From the NCBI RefSeq assembly GCF_963678635.1, contig NW_026970902.1, forward strand, positions 1-36,526: 36,526 nt of DNA, given 5' to 3'. Numbering within the stretch: position 1 is the stretch's first letter; every line of letters starts with the position of its first letter. A model generated the notes under the pieces. The model made no database searches and had not been told where the DNA came from. It saw only the letters and a program-made list of their open reading frames with translations. Below, piece after piece: positions 1 through 11,826 of this stretch. A program made the position numbers and the translations under genes. This DNA is from Symsagittifera roscoffensis (lineage: Eukaryota; Xenacoelomorpha; Acoela; Convolutidae).

Positions 1-59
1 GGTTTAACCCATTTTAGCGTCTGAGCTTTGTCGTGTCCTGTCAGGATCATGTGTTGACT

Positions 60-625
60 ATTGCCTTGGGTAGAGTGATGTGCACTGTTATAAGCCTCCA
101 TTAATTCTAAGACCCCATTGCATCATGTATCGATAACAGTATACTGTTATCATTGAGATCAACGTTCGGTTGTGTCTCTCTAGTTGGGTCTATTTGTCTC
201 TGGTTGGCACGTGTTCCATGAGCCTGCGCCACTTGAGACGCCTCATCAGTACTTGCTCAGCTTGCACACAAAAGCAGTTCCATTGTGTGAGTGGAGCTTT
301 ATCGGAAATGTCTAGCTATCACTTTTCCACCAAATGATCGCAAGTCTATTCAGCTGAGGCTGATTCCTAAGGAACAGCTTCTGCCTGTTTTGTAAAATGA
401 CCAATAATCACGAGGGCCTGATTATAATCACTGTCTGTCATGCCTATCTGCACCATTTTTATTTCTGACGACCCAATCGACTGCAATGGGATTTTCACGT
501 GTTGACATAATAAACAGGTTGTAACCCACTCTTCACATGCTTTCTTTATTCTAGGCCACTCGAAGCATTTTGAAATTTTTGTAACATCTTATCTATTCCC
601 TTATGTCCCATATGATTGAGTGACC
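60..625 (-). pseudogene. Integrase fragment of the old Ty3/Gypsy remnant
   Basis: Three frames together give recognisable integrase landmarks. The H2C2 zinc finger is seen as NHMGHKGIDKMLQKFQ (about 560-625) followed, after a frame change, by ACEEWVTTCLLCQ (about 505-545). The core is seen as ALVIIGHFTKQAEAVP (about 368-420), then HNGTAFVCKLSK (about 265-300), where the usual second catalytic Asp of the DNGT motif is His, then QLERHNRTLISM (about 150-190), which contains the catalytic Glu. Stops interrupt it, including one after AEAVP. It cannot encode an active enzyme. Confidence 0.75.
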
Positions 626-2529
626 TGAAACAAAGTTCTGTTTGACAGAGTTGTGACATCTCTATCTCGTTGCTTTTGTACACAAATTTGTTCTCATCTC
701 TCTAGTTTCAGATGACAATCCAAAGCTTGTTCAAATTCAACCTTCCTTCTCGTTATGGTAATTTATCAAAATATGTAGACAACCTGATCCAGATCTCTCT
801 TATCTGATTTTCCAATTTTGATCCACATCTTAAAGCCGCTGGTCATACGATCATTTCTCTGCACTCGAATCAAGTCTGAGAGTCTGTATCGCGCTTTCAA
901 ATACATTTTCAATACCCTTAGTTGACAATTTAGCTCATTTGGTTGGTGAGATTAGTCTTCCATCTTGACAAACCAGAAAAGGAAGATCAAGTAGTCTATT
1001 TCCAGTTCAAGTGGTTCAAGATCAATTCTGACTGCTGGATTCTGCGGTGAGAAGCTCATGGGATGTATTGACACCACTATCACTTTCAAAGCATCGGCTA
1101 CGTTGTCCAGAGTTAATCCGCTCGAAGACAGATTGAGATCACCATATGTATTTTGATGTTTCTCACTGTCCAAGTCCCGGGCCATAGTCTCCTCTAATGA
1201 TGTGAGGATAGCCAATTCTGACGTCTCTAAGACCATACTCGAGGTCCTGTCTAAATAGGTGTCAGCTTCTGATTTCTTCGGGGAATCCTGAATATGTGAG
1301 TCATCCCTGGAGCACGACTCCATATCGCAGCCCGATGTATTCGATGTGCTCACTCACATAAACTCCCAGGAGAAAACCTTGTCTACCGGGTATTGCCCAC
1401 TTGTCCATGCCTGCTTTCCTTCTTTACTAAACTCCGAAACCGGGACAAAACTAATTTTTCTGTGTTTTTGGATGCAGCGTCATTCAGTGTTGTTCTTGTC
1501 TTTCATGATATCCATATCAGAACTCTTCTATGAAGAGATGCGCTTAATTATCGTCCTAGCATCTCTCTGCTTCTCCTGGTACTGACGTTTTGATTTGATC
1601 TGATCATTTTTGACTATTATTGATGAGGTGTCTATTCCATCAACTCGGGATCGTCTCTGGTTACCTCTCTTCTAAACATTTAACCTAACATCCTCATCAC
1701 TTCGGGTGTGACTTCAACCGTTTTGTCTAGCAATGGAAGGCTGTTGAACAGCGACTTAATCTTAATACATGCTGCCTTCTCCATCAATAATTCAGGAGGG
1801 TGACCTAGTATGGGATGCCCTGACTTTTCTATCCACCTTGTCAAAGGAAGTGCTTCATAAAGGTCCTTGTATTAAAACTAGAAATCAATCTTTATATTTG
1901 CCTGGTTGGTTTGCTTGTCCTTCAACCGCTCACAAAGTTATGTGTTTTTGCTGAAGCTAGTGAGCATCTTGTGCTCGATCATCATATGTTAACCATGCAA
2001 TCGGAAGCTGGTAAATTGAGTTCAACCAAGATAAAGTTCGGTTGTCAACTCGCAACTTGAAAGTAATTGCCCCTAATTAGGCGCAGTTTTTCTCGACAAA
2101 GATGACAACCGCAAACCTTTTTGCTTATGGCGCACCGTTTTTCATCTCTGTGATACTCAAAATTTTAGTTCCATGGGATAGAGAAAGGTTCTTCTGTTCT
2201 TTTTTAGTTCAAGATGCAGTGTTTCGGAACTTGCAACTACAAAGGCGGCAGTGTCGAGATCATACATCATACATGCCCTGTTTTAGTAGGCATGCCTAAT
2301 ACTCGTGTAACGCACAGCTCACATTTTTTGTTATCATTAAAAGAAGCCGATCAATTGTGTTCCTGTCCTGGGCGTTTTCTACGTCAGTACAGCTTGTATT
2401 GCATTAGGATCCGTCCTCGCACCAAGCTTATCCACCATCCTGCCCAGATACTTTTTAGAGTCCATGAGGACTTCGCACTTCGATGTTTGTGCTTTAATAT
2501 TTCTGTTTTCATGCTATCAAAATCGTAAT
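626..2529 (-). other. Decayed RNase H to integrase linker region
   Basis: This lies between the RT and integrase fragments of the old remnant, so it should once have encoded RNase H and the linker. I could not read a convincing RNase H motif. The longest minus-strand frame is 952-1353 (about 130 codons), acidic and Ser-rich at its start; I cannot assign it. Treat it as pseudogene sequence of the remnant. Confidence 0.4.
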
Positions 2530-3064
2530 CTACTCTATTAATGTGATCTGCGAAGGTGTCGCTCTCACCAGATCGTCTGCATAATACATCATGAGGTTTC
2601 CGTACTTCTTTTTCCACTTTGGATAAAGCTTGAGCCATGCGTCTTTGAAAGGTCGCTGTCGCATAGCAGAAGCCGAAGGGCACCCTCCTCAATTGGTACA
2701 AATTCAAATCAAACGAGCAGCCTGTCTTCTTCCTATACTGTTTTCGCATTGATACTTGACAAAAGGCAGAACGATGTGGTAAGAGCTTAGCATTTTGACA
2801 GGCTATCATCTATACATGTAATAGGACAGGAATACTTCTCTCTTTAGAATGTTGAAGAGATGAAAGTCGCAACAGAATCCTAAATATCCCCATTTTTACT
2901 CGACCATGACAATCCCAAAGCAACTTCGAGGGCCCTATAAAGTCATAATTAAGCAACATAGCTACCTCTACCAGGCTTGTCTCTGACTTGTGAGGTGTCA
3001 AGCGCCTTGCTCCTTGCTTGTGAGGAGCAGCACTTTCTTCCATTTCTATCTCATGCTGAACCAA
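2530..3064 (-). pseudogene. Reverse transcriptase fragment of the old remnant
   Basis: The 2810-3064 part reads as the N-terminal RT fingers, with PHKQGARRLTPHKSE and a following hydrophobic segment ending in PSKLLWDCH, the usual PS-x-W region. After a frame change, 2630-2720 reads YQLRRVPFGFCYATATFQRRM, matching the LPFGL..AP.TFQR.M region of Gypsy RTs. In yet another frame, 2567-2592 reads MMYYADDL, the YxDD catalytic box. At least two frame changes are needed to pass through, so it is a pseudogene. Confidence 0.8.
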
Positions 3065-3765
3065 AATGTAAACACATATTTTCTTTACTTTTTGAAAAAA
3101 TATTTGAATTCCAACTCAAGACCTCACTAAGAATATCAAAATCCAGATCCTCTTCTTTTTTCTCCTAAATGCTCAATTTCCTTTCTTACAGGCTAATTAA
3201 TTTTTTAAATTATTTGAGGCGTTCAAGATAAGCTGAACAGCATGACAGGCCATCATTTGTAGTAGATTTTTCAAAAGTATTTCTAAAAAACTTTATTTCA
3301 ATGTTTCTTGCTTAAATTAATTCTGTATTGGATTGCTGAGGACAATCCTTCACTCAATGCTACTTGAGATTTGACGTCTGCTCATTAAATGTCTTCACCG
3401 GCGAAGCGTAGCCAAGTGTTCTTCTAAGCTCAGCCAAAAACGATTTGTCCAGTGCATTTAAAAATACTCTAACAAGCATTCCGCTTCGTATGAACGAAAC
3501 ACTTTTACGAGAAAAAACGTATTTTTAACTGTTAGGGTTGGGTACTAGGCAAACCTGTTTTTAATTACCCAATGTGTTCAAGTTTTTCATCCAAATTATA
3601 GCAACCACTGCCTGTCTGGGTTTTGATTTTATTTCCTGTTCAGAAAATTTGGAAGCTTGTTTTCATCCGTTTTTATCCTATTGATAAGTCGCTTAACATA
3701 GTTACTCTTTGGCCTTCTTGTTATTCAAAAATCAGTTTTTTTTTGATATCGAAGGAAATTGTTTC

Positions 3766-4047
3766 CTAATACGAATGAATTGTAATTGTTCGGGTTCTCC
3801 ACAATAAAAAAACCAACCAAAATATCTTTCCTTCTAATAGGGGGACTTTTGTTCCATTTCTCTTTGCCACGTAGATGGATCCACGATTGGCAGCTGCCAT
3901 TAACAGTTTCGTGTTTATCAGATCATCTTTGATAAAACCCATTTTTTCACAATTCGTGATCAGTATTACAATGACAACTGCTCCTCCATCTAGGAGTCCC
4001 GTGATTACTATCTTCTTGCCGGCTGTGACCGGCTGCTTCTTTTCCAT
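3766..4047 (-). pseudogene. Retropepsin-like protease fragment of the old remnant
   Basis: The frame contains GLLDGGAVVIVI, which resembles the aspartic-protease signature hydrophobic-LD[ST]GA, with Gly in place of the usual Ser/Thr; a stretch MAAANRGSIYVA follows at the distance where a retropepsin flap region would sit. Catalysis would be doubtful with DGG. It lies upstream of the RT fragment, as expected for Ty3/Gypsy. The assignment is based on this motif and on position. Confidence 0.6.
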
Positions 4048-4538
4048 TGTTTATTGCATATCTGTCGTATCTGGTTGTTGTCAGTCGTGACATAGATCTG
4101 AATGTAGAAGTTCAGGGTCTCTGATTTGGCTCCGGTTTGGCTCCGGTTCAGGGTCTCGTGGTCAGCTCTTGAAGTTTCTTTTTTTTTGGCTACTGCCTCT
4201 TTCAACAGGCGTGCCTTGCGAATACAATTTGGTGCTTGCTTCAATTATTGTATTTAACTCAGCGCTCAGTTGATTGATAAGAAAACTTATTTTTCATACA
4301 AATTTTATTCTCATCTTTCGCAAGCATTTGTACCCTAGTGAGTTAGGACCGATGTGGTTAACTCAGAGAGTAATTTCGGATAGAGTACACCGTCTGCTCG
4401 TCACGCTATCTTATTTTCGGCCGGATAGATTCGTGCAACTTCTTAGTCTAATACCGATCCTAATCTTACTCTTATACTTTCTAGTCTCAGGGTGTTTAAC
4501 TAGTCTCTGCTAGGCTCAATAGATCTAGAGTATACTGG

Positions 4539-4544
4539 TTTATT
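4539..4544 (-). promoter_or_regulatory. AATAAA polyadenylation signal candidate in LTR
   Basis: The minus strand reads CCGCAATAAACCAG. It is the only AATAAA I noticed in the LTR, and the other LTR has it at 22965-22970. In an LTR this would mark the R region end nearby. It is a six-base match, so support comes mainly from position. Confidence 0.45.
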
Positions 4545-4605
4545 GCGGCTGCTGAAGTTCTCTTGGAGAGACAACTAATTTCTAAGTTAAATTCAAATCT
4601 CTCTG

Positions 4606-4633
4606 GTGCTGAAATTACAAGTAATTTCAGCAC
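4606..4633. promoter_or_regulatory. Perfect 13-bp inverted repeat in LTR
   Basis: GTGCTGAAATTAC, two bases, then its exact reverse complement. The same 28 bp occur at 23032-23059. It could be an RNA hairpin near the polyadenylation signal or a dimeric protein-binding site. Confidence 0.8.
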
Positions 4634-4748
4634 TTACAAATAAGTCGGTTGTTAGTCAGATGGATCATGATTGGTTAATATTAAATACTTTACAGTGGTG
4701 AAATATCTAATTTATCCAATCATAAAATATAGTTTAGATCAGGTTCCA

Positions 4749-6346
4749 CCCATCCGAGTTTTACAGAGTTTTTTAGAATTATCTTTCTGCGATTCAAAGG
4801 ATGGATGATGAACGTTGGTATTTGGCGAACATCGTATTCTTGTCCGGTTTCTCTTGTAAGAGAAGTTCCAGGACGCTGGAGTTAGGGACATCAATCGTTG
4901 TGTCTTCTTGTGACAACGACTGGGTTTCCCAACGAAATCAATCTGATTTCAGAATGGTTTGCTATGACGGGTTTTTCTGTATTATGTAGAGAACTTGTTT
5001 TGTGTTCGACCTCGTCTGGGAATGGCGTGGAGATTGTGCGTGGAGGGGATGCCTTGTAACTCGGATCTGTACGTATACTTGAACATCGAGGTGGTCATTG
5101 GTCTAATTCAATGAAGTCTTTTTCTGCGAAGTCAAGTCGTACTCTAAATCCTTTGAGTTGTGATTGTGGACGGCATATTGGTTGTGGTTGGTCATTCTTT
5201 TTCGAGTGTAGTGGGGTCATTTTGTCTTTGCATGTTCGTCTTTGTTGTTATGTTCTGATCTATATACTGCAAGGCATGATTTACATTTTATAAAATTTTT
5301 ATTAGTTCAGTTTTTTAGTTATGATTTTAATTAGTTGTTTTCACAAAAGCATTTTGTTTTAGTTCGGTTATTTTGAAGAGTTACTCACCCTTGAGTACCT
5401 CTTATTAAAAATAGGAGTGTAGTCACAAAGCGTGGATGTAGCGCGGTTGGTTAGGCCGACTATAGAGCATGCTCAGGACGTCCTCTCTGGTGGGTTAGGC
5501 CAGGAGTGGGAGTATGATTTCGTGCGGTTTCTTTGAGAGGTCCTGTTATGTGATAACGTTTTATGTTGGGTTTATGGTGGTCTTTCTTATGTTCCGTTGG
5601 TTGTGTCCTTTTTTCAAAAATCAAATAGTTTTTGTTATAGGTTTGTCTTTCGACTTTTTTGTGTTTTATTATTTCTTTCTTAGACTTTATAATAGTCTTC
5701 AAAAGAATAAATTATCCAGTTTTAAACTGGGTTAATCCGGTTTGGGTACCGTTGGTTTTCGTTTTTTAGTCATGCTGTTATTTTATGATTTGTGGTGTTT
5801 AGTAAGCTGCGTTGGTTAGTTTGGTTTAGTATATAATTCCTTTCCAACCGGGTTAAAGGAAAGTTTGAAACTTGTTATCGTGTGTTAGAGTTGTTGAGTG
5901 TGAAAACTTGAAACTGAAATTCATTATTTAAACAATTCTTCGTGGGCGAGCTGTGCGAGTTTGGATAGAATTCCTGTGCGAGTGAATGATAATATCAAAA
6001 GGTTAGTACTGCATTTTCATCTTATCAATTTACTACATAGAATTTTAATTTTACTGCTAGTTTTGGGGGAAAGTTAAATTATAAATTTTCATCATTATGA
6101 AATTTACTGCTTTTGAGGAAACAATTTATAAATTAATTTACTACATTGGTATGAATTTTATTATATTTATCTAGTGCAAAATGTTAATAGAGTTTAGAAG
6201 AATTTAAACAAGTTTTATTTTTTATTTTTCTTTTCTGTTTTTTGCAGATGATCGTGGGATGAAGACTAAAAATCTAAATGAAACATGAGTAAAGAATGGT
6301 TAGTATTAATTTAAATTTATTAGTGAAGAATATGTATAAATTATAC
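4749..6346 (-). other. 3' untranslated region of the large element
   Basis: About 1.6 kb between the last accessory ORF and the 3' LTR. The longest minus-strand frame (5460-5702, 80 codons, Lys/His-rich) has no recognisable feature. The polypurine tract expected next to the 3' LTR is weak: the minus strand reads only CGGATGGG immediately before TGGAACC. I see no gene here. Confidence 0.6.
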
Positions 6347-8149
6347 TTACCTGTTAATCGTCGGGGAAAAACCGTGGGGGAAGATGTCGTGTATCATGTC
6401 TGAATTTGTTAGTAATTTTGCTAGTATGCGAATGATGTTTTTAGTTTGAAGCAGTGGCCAAAGCAATTGAATTGCTTTAATAGTTTTTAGTTCTTCGGTG
6501 CCAACTGCAAACTCATAAGGTGTGTTTTGAATGAGATTATATATTTTGTGATTGTATTTAGTATTATGGATGAATTCTAATATAGAGATTTCTATAGGTT
6601 GGATAAATTCATGTGGGATAAGGAAGAGTCTGGATTCTTCAGCATTAAAGGTCTTCGTGATGGGACAAAATATATACATTTGAGTTATTGGGTCATAATT
6701 GCGGAGGATGCCGTGGAGGTTAGTATCTTTGATGCAATATGTGAAATTTAGAAAAAATGGCGAAGTGCACTTCGAGTTAAGAAACTGAAAACGGTGGTGT
6801 GGTTGTCTTGATGGAGTGTGTAGATCAAAATGATTTTGTATGAAGCGATAATATGTATATGTGTGGGTTTGTTTAGTGCGTAACATAATGTCGTGTGAGC
6901 AGTGCAAATTGCGTTCATGTGGTGCAAGGAAGTGGAAGGTTAGTGAAAAAAATTGAAATTTTTCTTTAAAACTTTCGTAAGCTTGCATGTCAGTTAGTGC
7001 TTCAGAAATGATGTGATCATATTTTCGATCAAATATATTGAGTGCGAAAACATATGGTGTTTTGATGAAGAATTTTTCTGTTAGTTGTGGGTTAGCGAAG
7101 CGGTCGTCATCTAAAAATTAGTCTTGATTAGTTCGGATGATATTATGGTCGTAATATTCTAGTGTAAATTCGTTAGCTCGGGGTGCAGTGAATGTTTTTA
7201 GTGATTTTTTATATCCTATATGAGTAAATTGTCTATGTGTTAGTGGTTTGGTGAGTCGATATAGCATATTTTTATTCCTTTCTATATCGTTATGAGTATT
7301 AGATAACGGTAGGCAAAGGGGATTAGTAAAATGATAATATGTTGTCCAATGAAGTGTAGGCATTAAAACATGTTCATCTACAAAACTACGTGTGTCGTTA
7401 GTGTCGTGAGGGGTGTTTAAAGTATATTGTGGAAATGAAGGTAGGGTGATTGCTAGGAAATCTTTCGTGTTGGTGTGGTGTGGATGATTAATATATTCAC
7501 AGGCTGTTCCTGGTTTGGTCGGGAATGGATGGTTTGGGAATTTTCTTTTAAAAGTGCGATAAGCTCGGTTAGTGCTATTTGATGATTCGGTGGATGTGGA
7601 TGATTGTGCTAATGATTCAGTATAAGCTGAAGAGGGTGTAGGAGTAGATGGGTTTGAGGATTCTATTGTGGAGGAAATCTGATTTATAGTGAGGGTGTTA
7701 GGGTGTAATAGTTGTTGTTGTAGGGTGATAAAATTATCGAGTTCTTGGGAGATTTGGGGAATATCTGGAGAATTGGATGATCGGTCTGAATGAAATGAAG
7801 AGTAGGTTGGGGTTACTTGTGAAGCATAAGAGGGGGTAGAAACGGACGGGAGTGGGTTATTTGGTGGGATTGGTTGAAAAGGGGGTTTTGAAAAAACTGA
7901 GGAGTTGGTTTGAAAATTATTGGATGGAGATGGTTCGGAGTCTGCAAATTCATCAGGGGTTTCTATATTAGGGTTATTGAGTTGTGAAATGGAGTATAAA
8001 ACTGAGATACCTGAATTAGTGTCTGAATTCATGCTTGATGTTATATTACTAGTTGGGAAATCGGGTGGCGGGAAAGCAAAAAATGGAATTATTGTAATTG
8101 GAGTGTTGAGGTTGGTTGGATGGGAATTTGAGCGATGTAGGGATCCAAG
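6347..8149 (-). CDS. Accessory ORF B, Ser/Pro/Thr-rich, function unknown
   Basis: One frame stays open from 8149 to 6347 (about 600 codons) except for a single UAA at 7118-7120; the first ATG is at 8032. The first 190 or so residues after that ATG are low-complexity, rich in Ser, Pro, Thr and Asn (for example STSTESSNST), likely disordered. From about residue 165 the composition becomes that of a folded protein with many aromatic and His residues, continuing across the stop (FLDDDRFANP just after it) to the end at 6347. A short motif TFTAPRANEF near residue 286 resembles TFTAPPPLFG in accessory ORF A at 11000-11030. I recognise no family. It lies downstream of env, separated from the Env tail stop (8168-8170) by a UAA at 8150-8152. 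Confidence 0.6.
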
Positions 8150-8167
8150 TTATCGGCTCATCGTGGG

Positions 8168-10692
8168 CTAAAAAAAATTATTATTTTGAGACTGAAAAGC
8201 GGTGGTATGGGGTTGTTCGATAATTTGTTCATATGTATTATCATCTTGTGAATGATGTGTCATTATATGTTGTATGGGACTTCGCGATATGTTTGGTCTA
8301 AAATTTGGGTTATGTGTTATTGCTAGGTTTCGGAATTTTCGTGGGACTAAGGATAATGGATGGTTATGTGGTAGGGGTAGCAACTGTGGTGCTGTAGGCG
8401 TTACTTCTATACTATTATGTTCTTCGTCGTACGTGTTCGGTCTTGTCGTTATTTTTGTGTTATATTCTTTCATTTGTGCGTCTAGAAGAATTTTGTTTAT
8501 TGATGATAAAAAAAATTCCAAAAAATCCTGCAAATAGTATGCGTGCTACACTTGCTTGTCTATTTACTTGTGTGTGTATAGCACATGTGTTATAGATTCC
8601 TTTTAAAAGTGAAAAAAGAAATCCTATAAAGTTAAACATTGCGTATAAAATAGTTAATTTTTCTAAGATGTAATAGGGTCATCCTAGAAAATCGAGAATT
8701 TCATTTTTTAGTGTAACAAAGCTAAAAATATTTATAAGTGAAATATCTTGTGGTCTGTATTTTTCACCGTTTAGATATATATAGTCTTTAAAGTCTTTAA
8801 AATATCCGCTATAATCTTGTGTATAGATATCTGCAAATCCTGCGGTTTCGGCGAGTTTGCGTAAGTTTTGGTCAATTGATTGTCTTTGTATAGTGTCCAT
8901 TTGTGTTAATAATTCCTGGAATTGTTGTGTTCTAATGTGAAGTTGGATATCGGATTTTGAATATATTCCAATTGATTGTAAATCGATATTTGGGTTTCGA
9001 GCAATAGCTCTAATGCTTTCGGGTGAAAATTTTTTGAGTGATTGCATTAATGTGGGGTATGGGGTAAGAAGATAATATTTATCTTCATCTGGGTTCAATT
9101 TTACTACATTGTGGCTATTTTCTGATCCACATGGGACTGCGGTATCCCAGAAATATGTTCGTCTTGAAAGTGTGTCAACAAAATGTACTTTATTTTTATA
9201 AAAGATAGGAATTCTTTTATAGCATCTTTTATCTTCAAAAACATATAGTGGTGATACTTTTTTGGTACAAGTATAAAACCATAAAATGTTTCCTTCGTAG
9301 TCTAGAAAATTTGATCTGTTTCCTGATAATAAATATCCTGCGTAGTGTATTTTAATACTGCTAGTGCAAGTGACTGTAGGATTTGTGTCCTTTCTAATTC
9401 GCATATTTGATGAAGTGTTTCTAATTCGGAGAGTGACATTTCTTGAAAAATTCGACTAATCGTGTAGTCTAAATTCATATCTAAGTGGATATCATAATGG
9501 ATATTACCAAAATAAGAATTATTCATTAGTGATAGTTCTTGTAAACGTGTGCTTCTAGTGTCATGTGGCTTTAGGTGTCCACCACTGGTATATATGATGT
9601 TCCTTTGTGTAGAAGATAACCTGTGGCATAAGGGTCAATTTTTATTTTTCCAGTGGTCATGTCGAAACCTTTTTCGTATTCAACTAATATTTCAGAATAT
9701 TGTGTTTTGTGAAGTGGATTTCTGTATTTGCATGCAATTTCTGTCTCTTGATATATTTGAAAACGTGTTAATTTATTTTCTATATTATGGATGTTTCGAA
9801 AATCAGTACTTTGTTTTCGTGATGGATTTACTTGTTCATATGGAATTGATTGTATAAAATATTTTTCGTGAAATTTTATCATTCGAGCGTGTATTTTTGC
9901 TACTTGAAATGTTGTACTTGTATCTTCGGGAAACCAAACAATTGTTGCTTGTGTTCGTGTTGCAGGGTCACAATAACCTTGATCATTCTTACAAGGTGGT
10001 CTAATTCCTTGATAGATCATTGTGTTATCACATTATTTCTTGATATCCTCTATTTTTTGTGTCTGCTTTGCAGTTTGATGGGTTATTCATACCAATTTGT
10101 GGTATCCAGTGCTTATCGTGTATGTCACAAGTTAATCTTCCGTGTGCGCCGTTGTATGGGTATTTTTCATCTAGTTTTATATGTCCTTGATATCTTTCAA
10201 GTTCTGCTTGATGTACAGAATCGGCAAAGACTTGAAAATATACTAGTTTCCTGTCAGTGTTTTTATTTCTTGTGATGTTTAGTCTGAGTAGCTCGTTTTT
10301 ACAATCATCGGGATTGAGATGTAGAAACAGTTCTGTATTACTTTGGTAGAATGATTCATGGTCAAGTCGGTATTTCCCTTTGAAACTTGTGAACAATGTA
10401 CTTTCTTTTCGGAAAATGTTGCTGTAAATTTATATCCTATGACTGTTGTTGCTCGGGCTTTTGAATAGAGTGTCGCTATTACATTTGTAGTTTCTATAGC
10501 TTGTGGTTCTGTTTCGCATTGTGATACTTGATTTATTGCATATTTGTGTAGTGTTTTTTGTTCATTTTCTTCACAATCGTAATTTGTTACTAATAAGTCT
10601 TGGGGTCCTGTGCGGGGAGAAGGATTTATGTTCTGATCGGAGATTATTAGAAAAAGGAGTTGGAGAAAAATCAATATTTTTAGAATATACAT
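8168..10692 (-). pseudogene. env: Env-like membrane glycoprotein gene, frame-broken
   Basis: Placed downstream of pol as retroviral env genes are. It starts at ATG 10692 with a hydrophobic signal peptide (MYILKILIFLQLLFLIIS), followed by a Cys-containing ectodomain with candidate N-glycosylation sites (NHST, NITR). A hydrophobic stretch FAGFFGIFFII near 8510-8540 is a likely membrane anchor, and 8168-8533 would be a Pro/His-rich cytoplasmic tail. The reading frame changes near 10390, 10025, 9580, 9350 and 8515, and an in-frame UGA stands at 8679-8681, so this copy is not expected to make a full protein. Overall layout could fit a class III-type fusion glycoprotein, as found in some mononegavirus- or chuvirus-like sources, but this is a guess from general features, without an alignment. 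Subgenomic splicing would be needed for expression; no splice site was established. Confidence 0.6.
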
Positions 10693-11826
10693 GTGTATGA
10701 TAATCCTGAGTACGGGTTATAAAATGTTATGTAACCAATTGTCTTTTTGGTATATCTGTCGTATTTATATATTACTTCAGTTGTTATAAATGGTGGTGGT
10801 AGCGATTGAGCTGTTATATTTGGTGGGTTTAATGGGTAAGGATGTTGAGCAATGTTGTTTAGTTTAACCGTGATTTCAAATTTTAATTGTAGATAATTTT
10901 GTTGGAGTATTTGGATGTTATGGTCACGAATGTCTTCGTGGATATCTTGTCTATATTGTAATCTATTAAGTGCCCAGTTGTGAAGTCGGTTACTTTCTGG
11001 GTGCGTCCAAATAATGGTGGGGGTGCTGTGAATGTGTTCCAGTCTAATCTTAAAGGGATATTTGTTGATGATTGTTCTCGATATCTAGCGTCGAGGTTAT
11101 TTGGGAAATTTAAAGGGAAAGGCGTCGGTGAAATCTGGCTTATTGATGGTGTTGATAATGTTTCTGGTAGTGATGATGATGTTGTTGTATCTGTAGAAAT
11201 ATCTATTGGATCATTTATTAAATTTGGTTCACCTTGTGTGAATGATTGTGTTGTCCAATATGGTAGTCGTGATGTTTGGTTTGGGGGGTTAAAGGGATTA
11301 TCACGTATTTGTTCAGATGTTGGTGTTGAACCTAAGTAATCTGAGGGTAGACTTGAGGTGCTACGTTGTGAAAGAAGTGTAGGGGTTTCCGGTAATATGC
11401 TAATTGGGTTTTCCGGAGTACTTGGTGATGGGGATTGGGGTATATCAAAATGAACTCGGGGGGTTTGAAAATTTCTATTTCGTCGTGGATGTATAATTTG
11501 TCGATTTATTTCAACTGTATTTTGGTTTTGACTAATATTTCGTATTCTACTTAATTCTTGTGGTAGTGTTGGGTACAAGTTATATGTTGGTTCACTTAGA
11601 GGTGCCTGTCGCTGAACTGGTTCTAGTGGTTCAGATAAGCGAGCGTGTCGTTCTTCAAAAAAATATGGGTTTTCTTGGAAAGAAATTCGTGTAGATGTTT
11701 GGGGATTTTGGGTAGTTGTAGGTGGTGTCGGGTTTTCTAGGGATGTTGTCGGTGAAGACTGACCGTGTGATTGTTGGTTAGCAATTTTTGAGGGTTTTTT
11801 AATTGATTTCTTTTTAGTGAAAAAAT
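10684..11826 (-). CDS. Accessory ORF A, Ser/Pro/Thr-rich, function unknown
   Basis: A minus-strand frame is open from about 11826 to 10883 without an ATG at its beginning. Its first residues are Lys-rich (TKKKSIKKPSK), then a long stretch rich in Ser, Pro, Thr and Asn, with TFTAPPPLFG near 11000-11030. A second frame, open from about 11080 to 10684, contains NWALNRLQYRQDIHEDIRD and looks like folded, helical protein, so the true coding path probably changes frame near 10980-11000. It ends overlapping the start of the Env-like gene by a few bases. It is directly preceded by a small hydrophobic ORF (11814-12002) whose last codons run into it with one frame change, so it may be the tail of a membrane protein. 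No family recognised. Confidence 0.5.

Larger units (their letters stand above)
60..4250 (-). mobile_element. Decayed Ty3/Gypsy retroelement remnant
   Basis: Minus-strand translations show, in the normal Ty3/Gypsy order, a protease-like stretch (3766-4047), reverse transcriptase (2530-3064) and integrase (60-625), spread over all three frames and broken by many stops and shifts. No LTR was recognised. The piece between 4048 and 4338, just before the young element, has a basic Ser/Thr/Arg-rich reading frame that could be the end of Gag, but no zinc knuckle is visible. The decay is far heavier than in the element beginning at 4339, so this is an older insertion in the same orientation. Family assignment rests on motif order; no similarity search was possible. 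Confidence 0.75.
4339..4748 (-). repeat. 3' LTR of the large element
   Basis: 410 bp, 99.3% identical to 22765-23174. On the minus strand it begins TGGAACC and ends CTAACTCA. As the element is on the minus strand this left copy is the 3' LTR. The short plus-strand reading frame across it (4274-4513), repeated in the other LTR, has no sign of being a gene. Confidence 0.95.

Noticed and set aside
4274-4513. Plus-strand frame in the LTR, repeated at 22685-22939
   Set aside because: It is present twice only because the LTR is duplicated. It opposes the element's strand and has no codon or motif evidence.
5430-5520. tRNA-like segment (GGTTGGTTAGGCC) in the 3' region of the large element
   Set aside because: No cloverleaf can be formed and no B box follows.
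7920-8171. Plus-strand frames opposite the accessory ORF and env tail
   Set aside because: They are shadows of the long minus-strand frame in low-complexity sequence.
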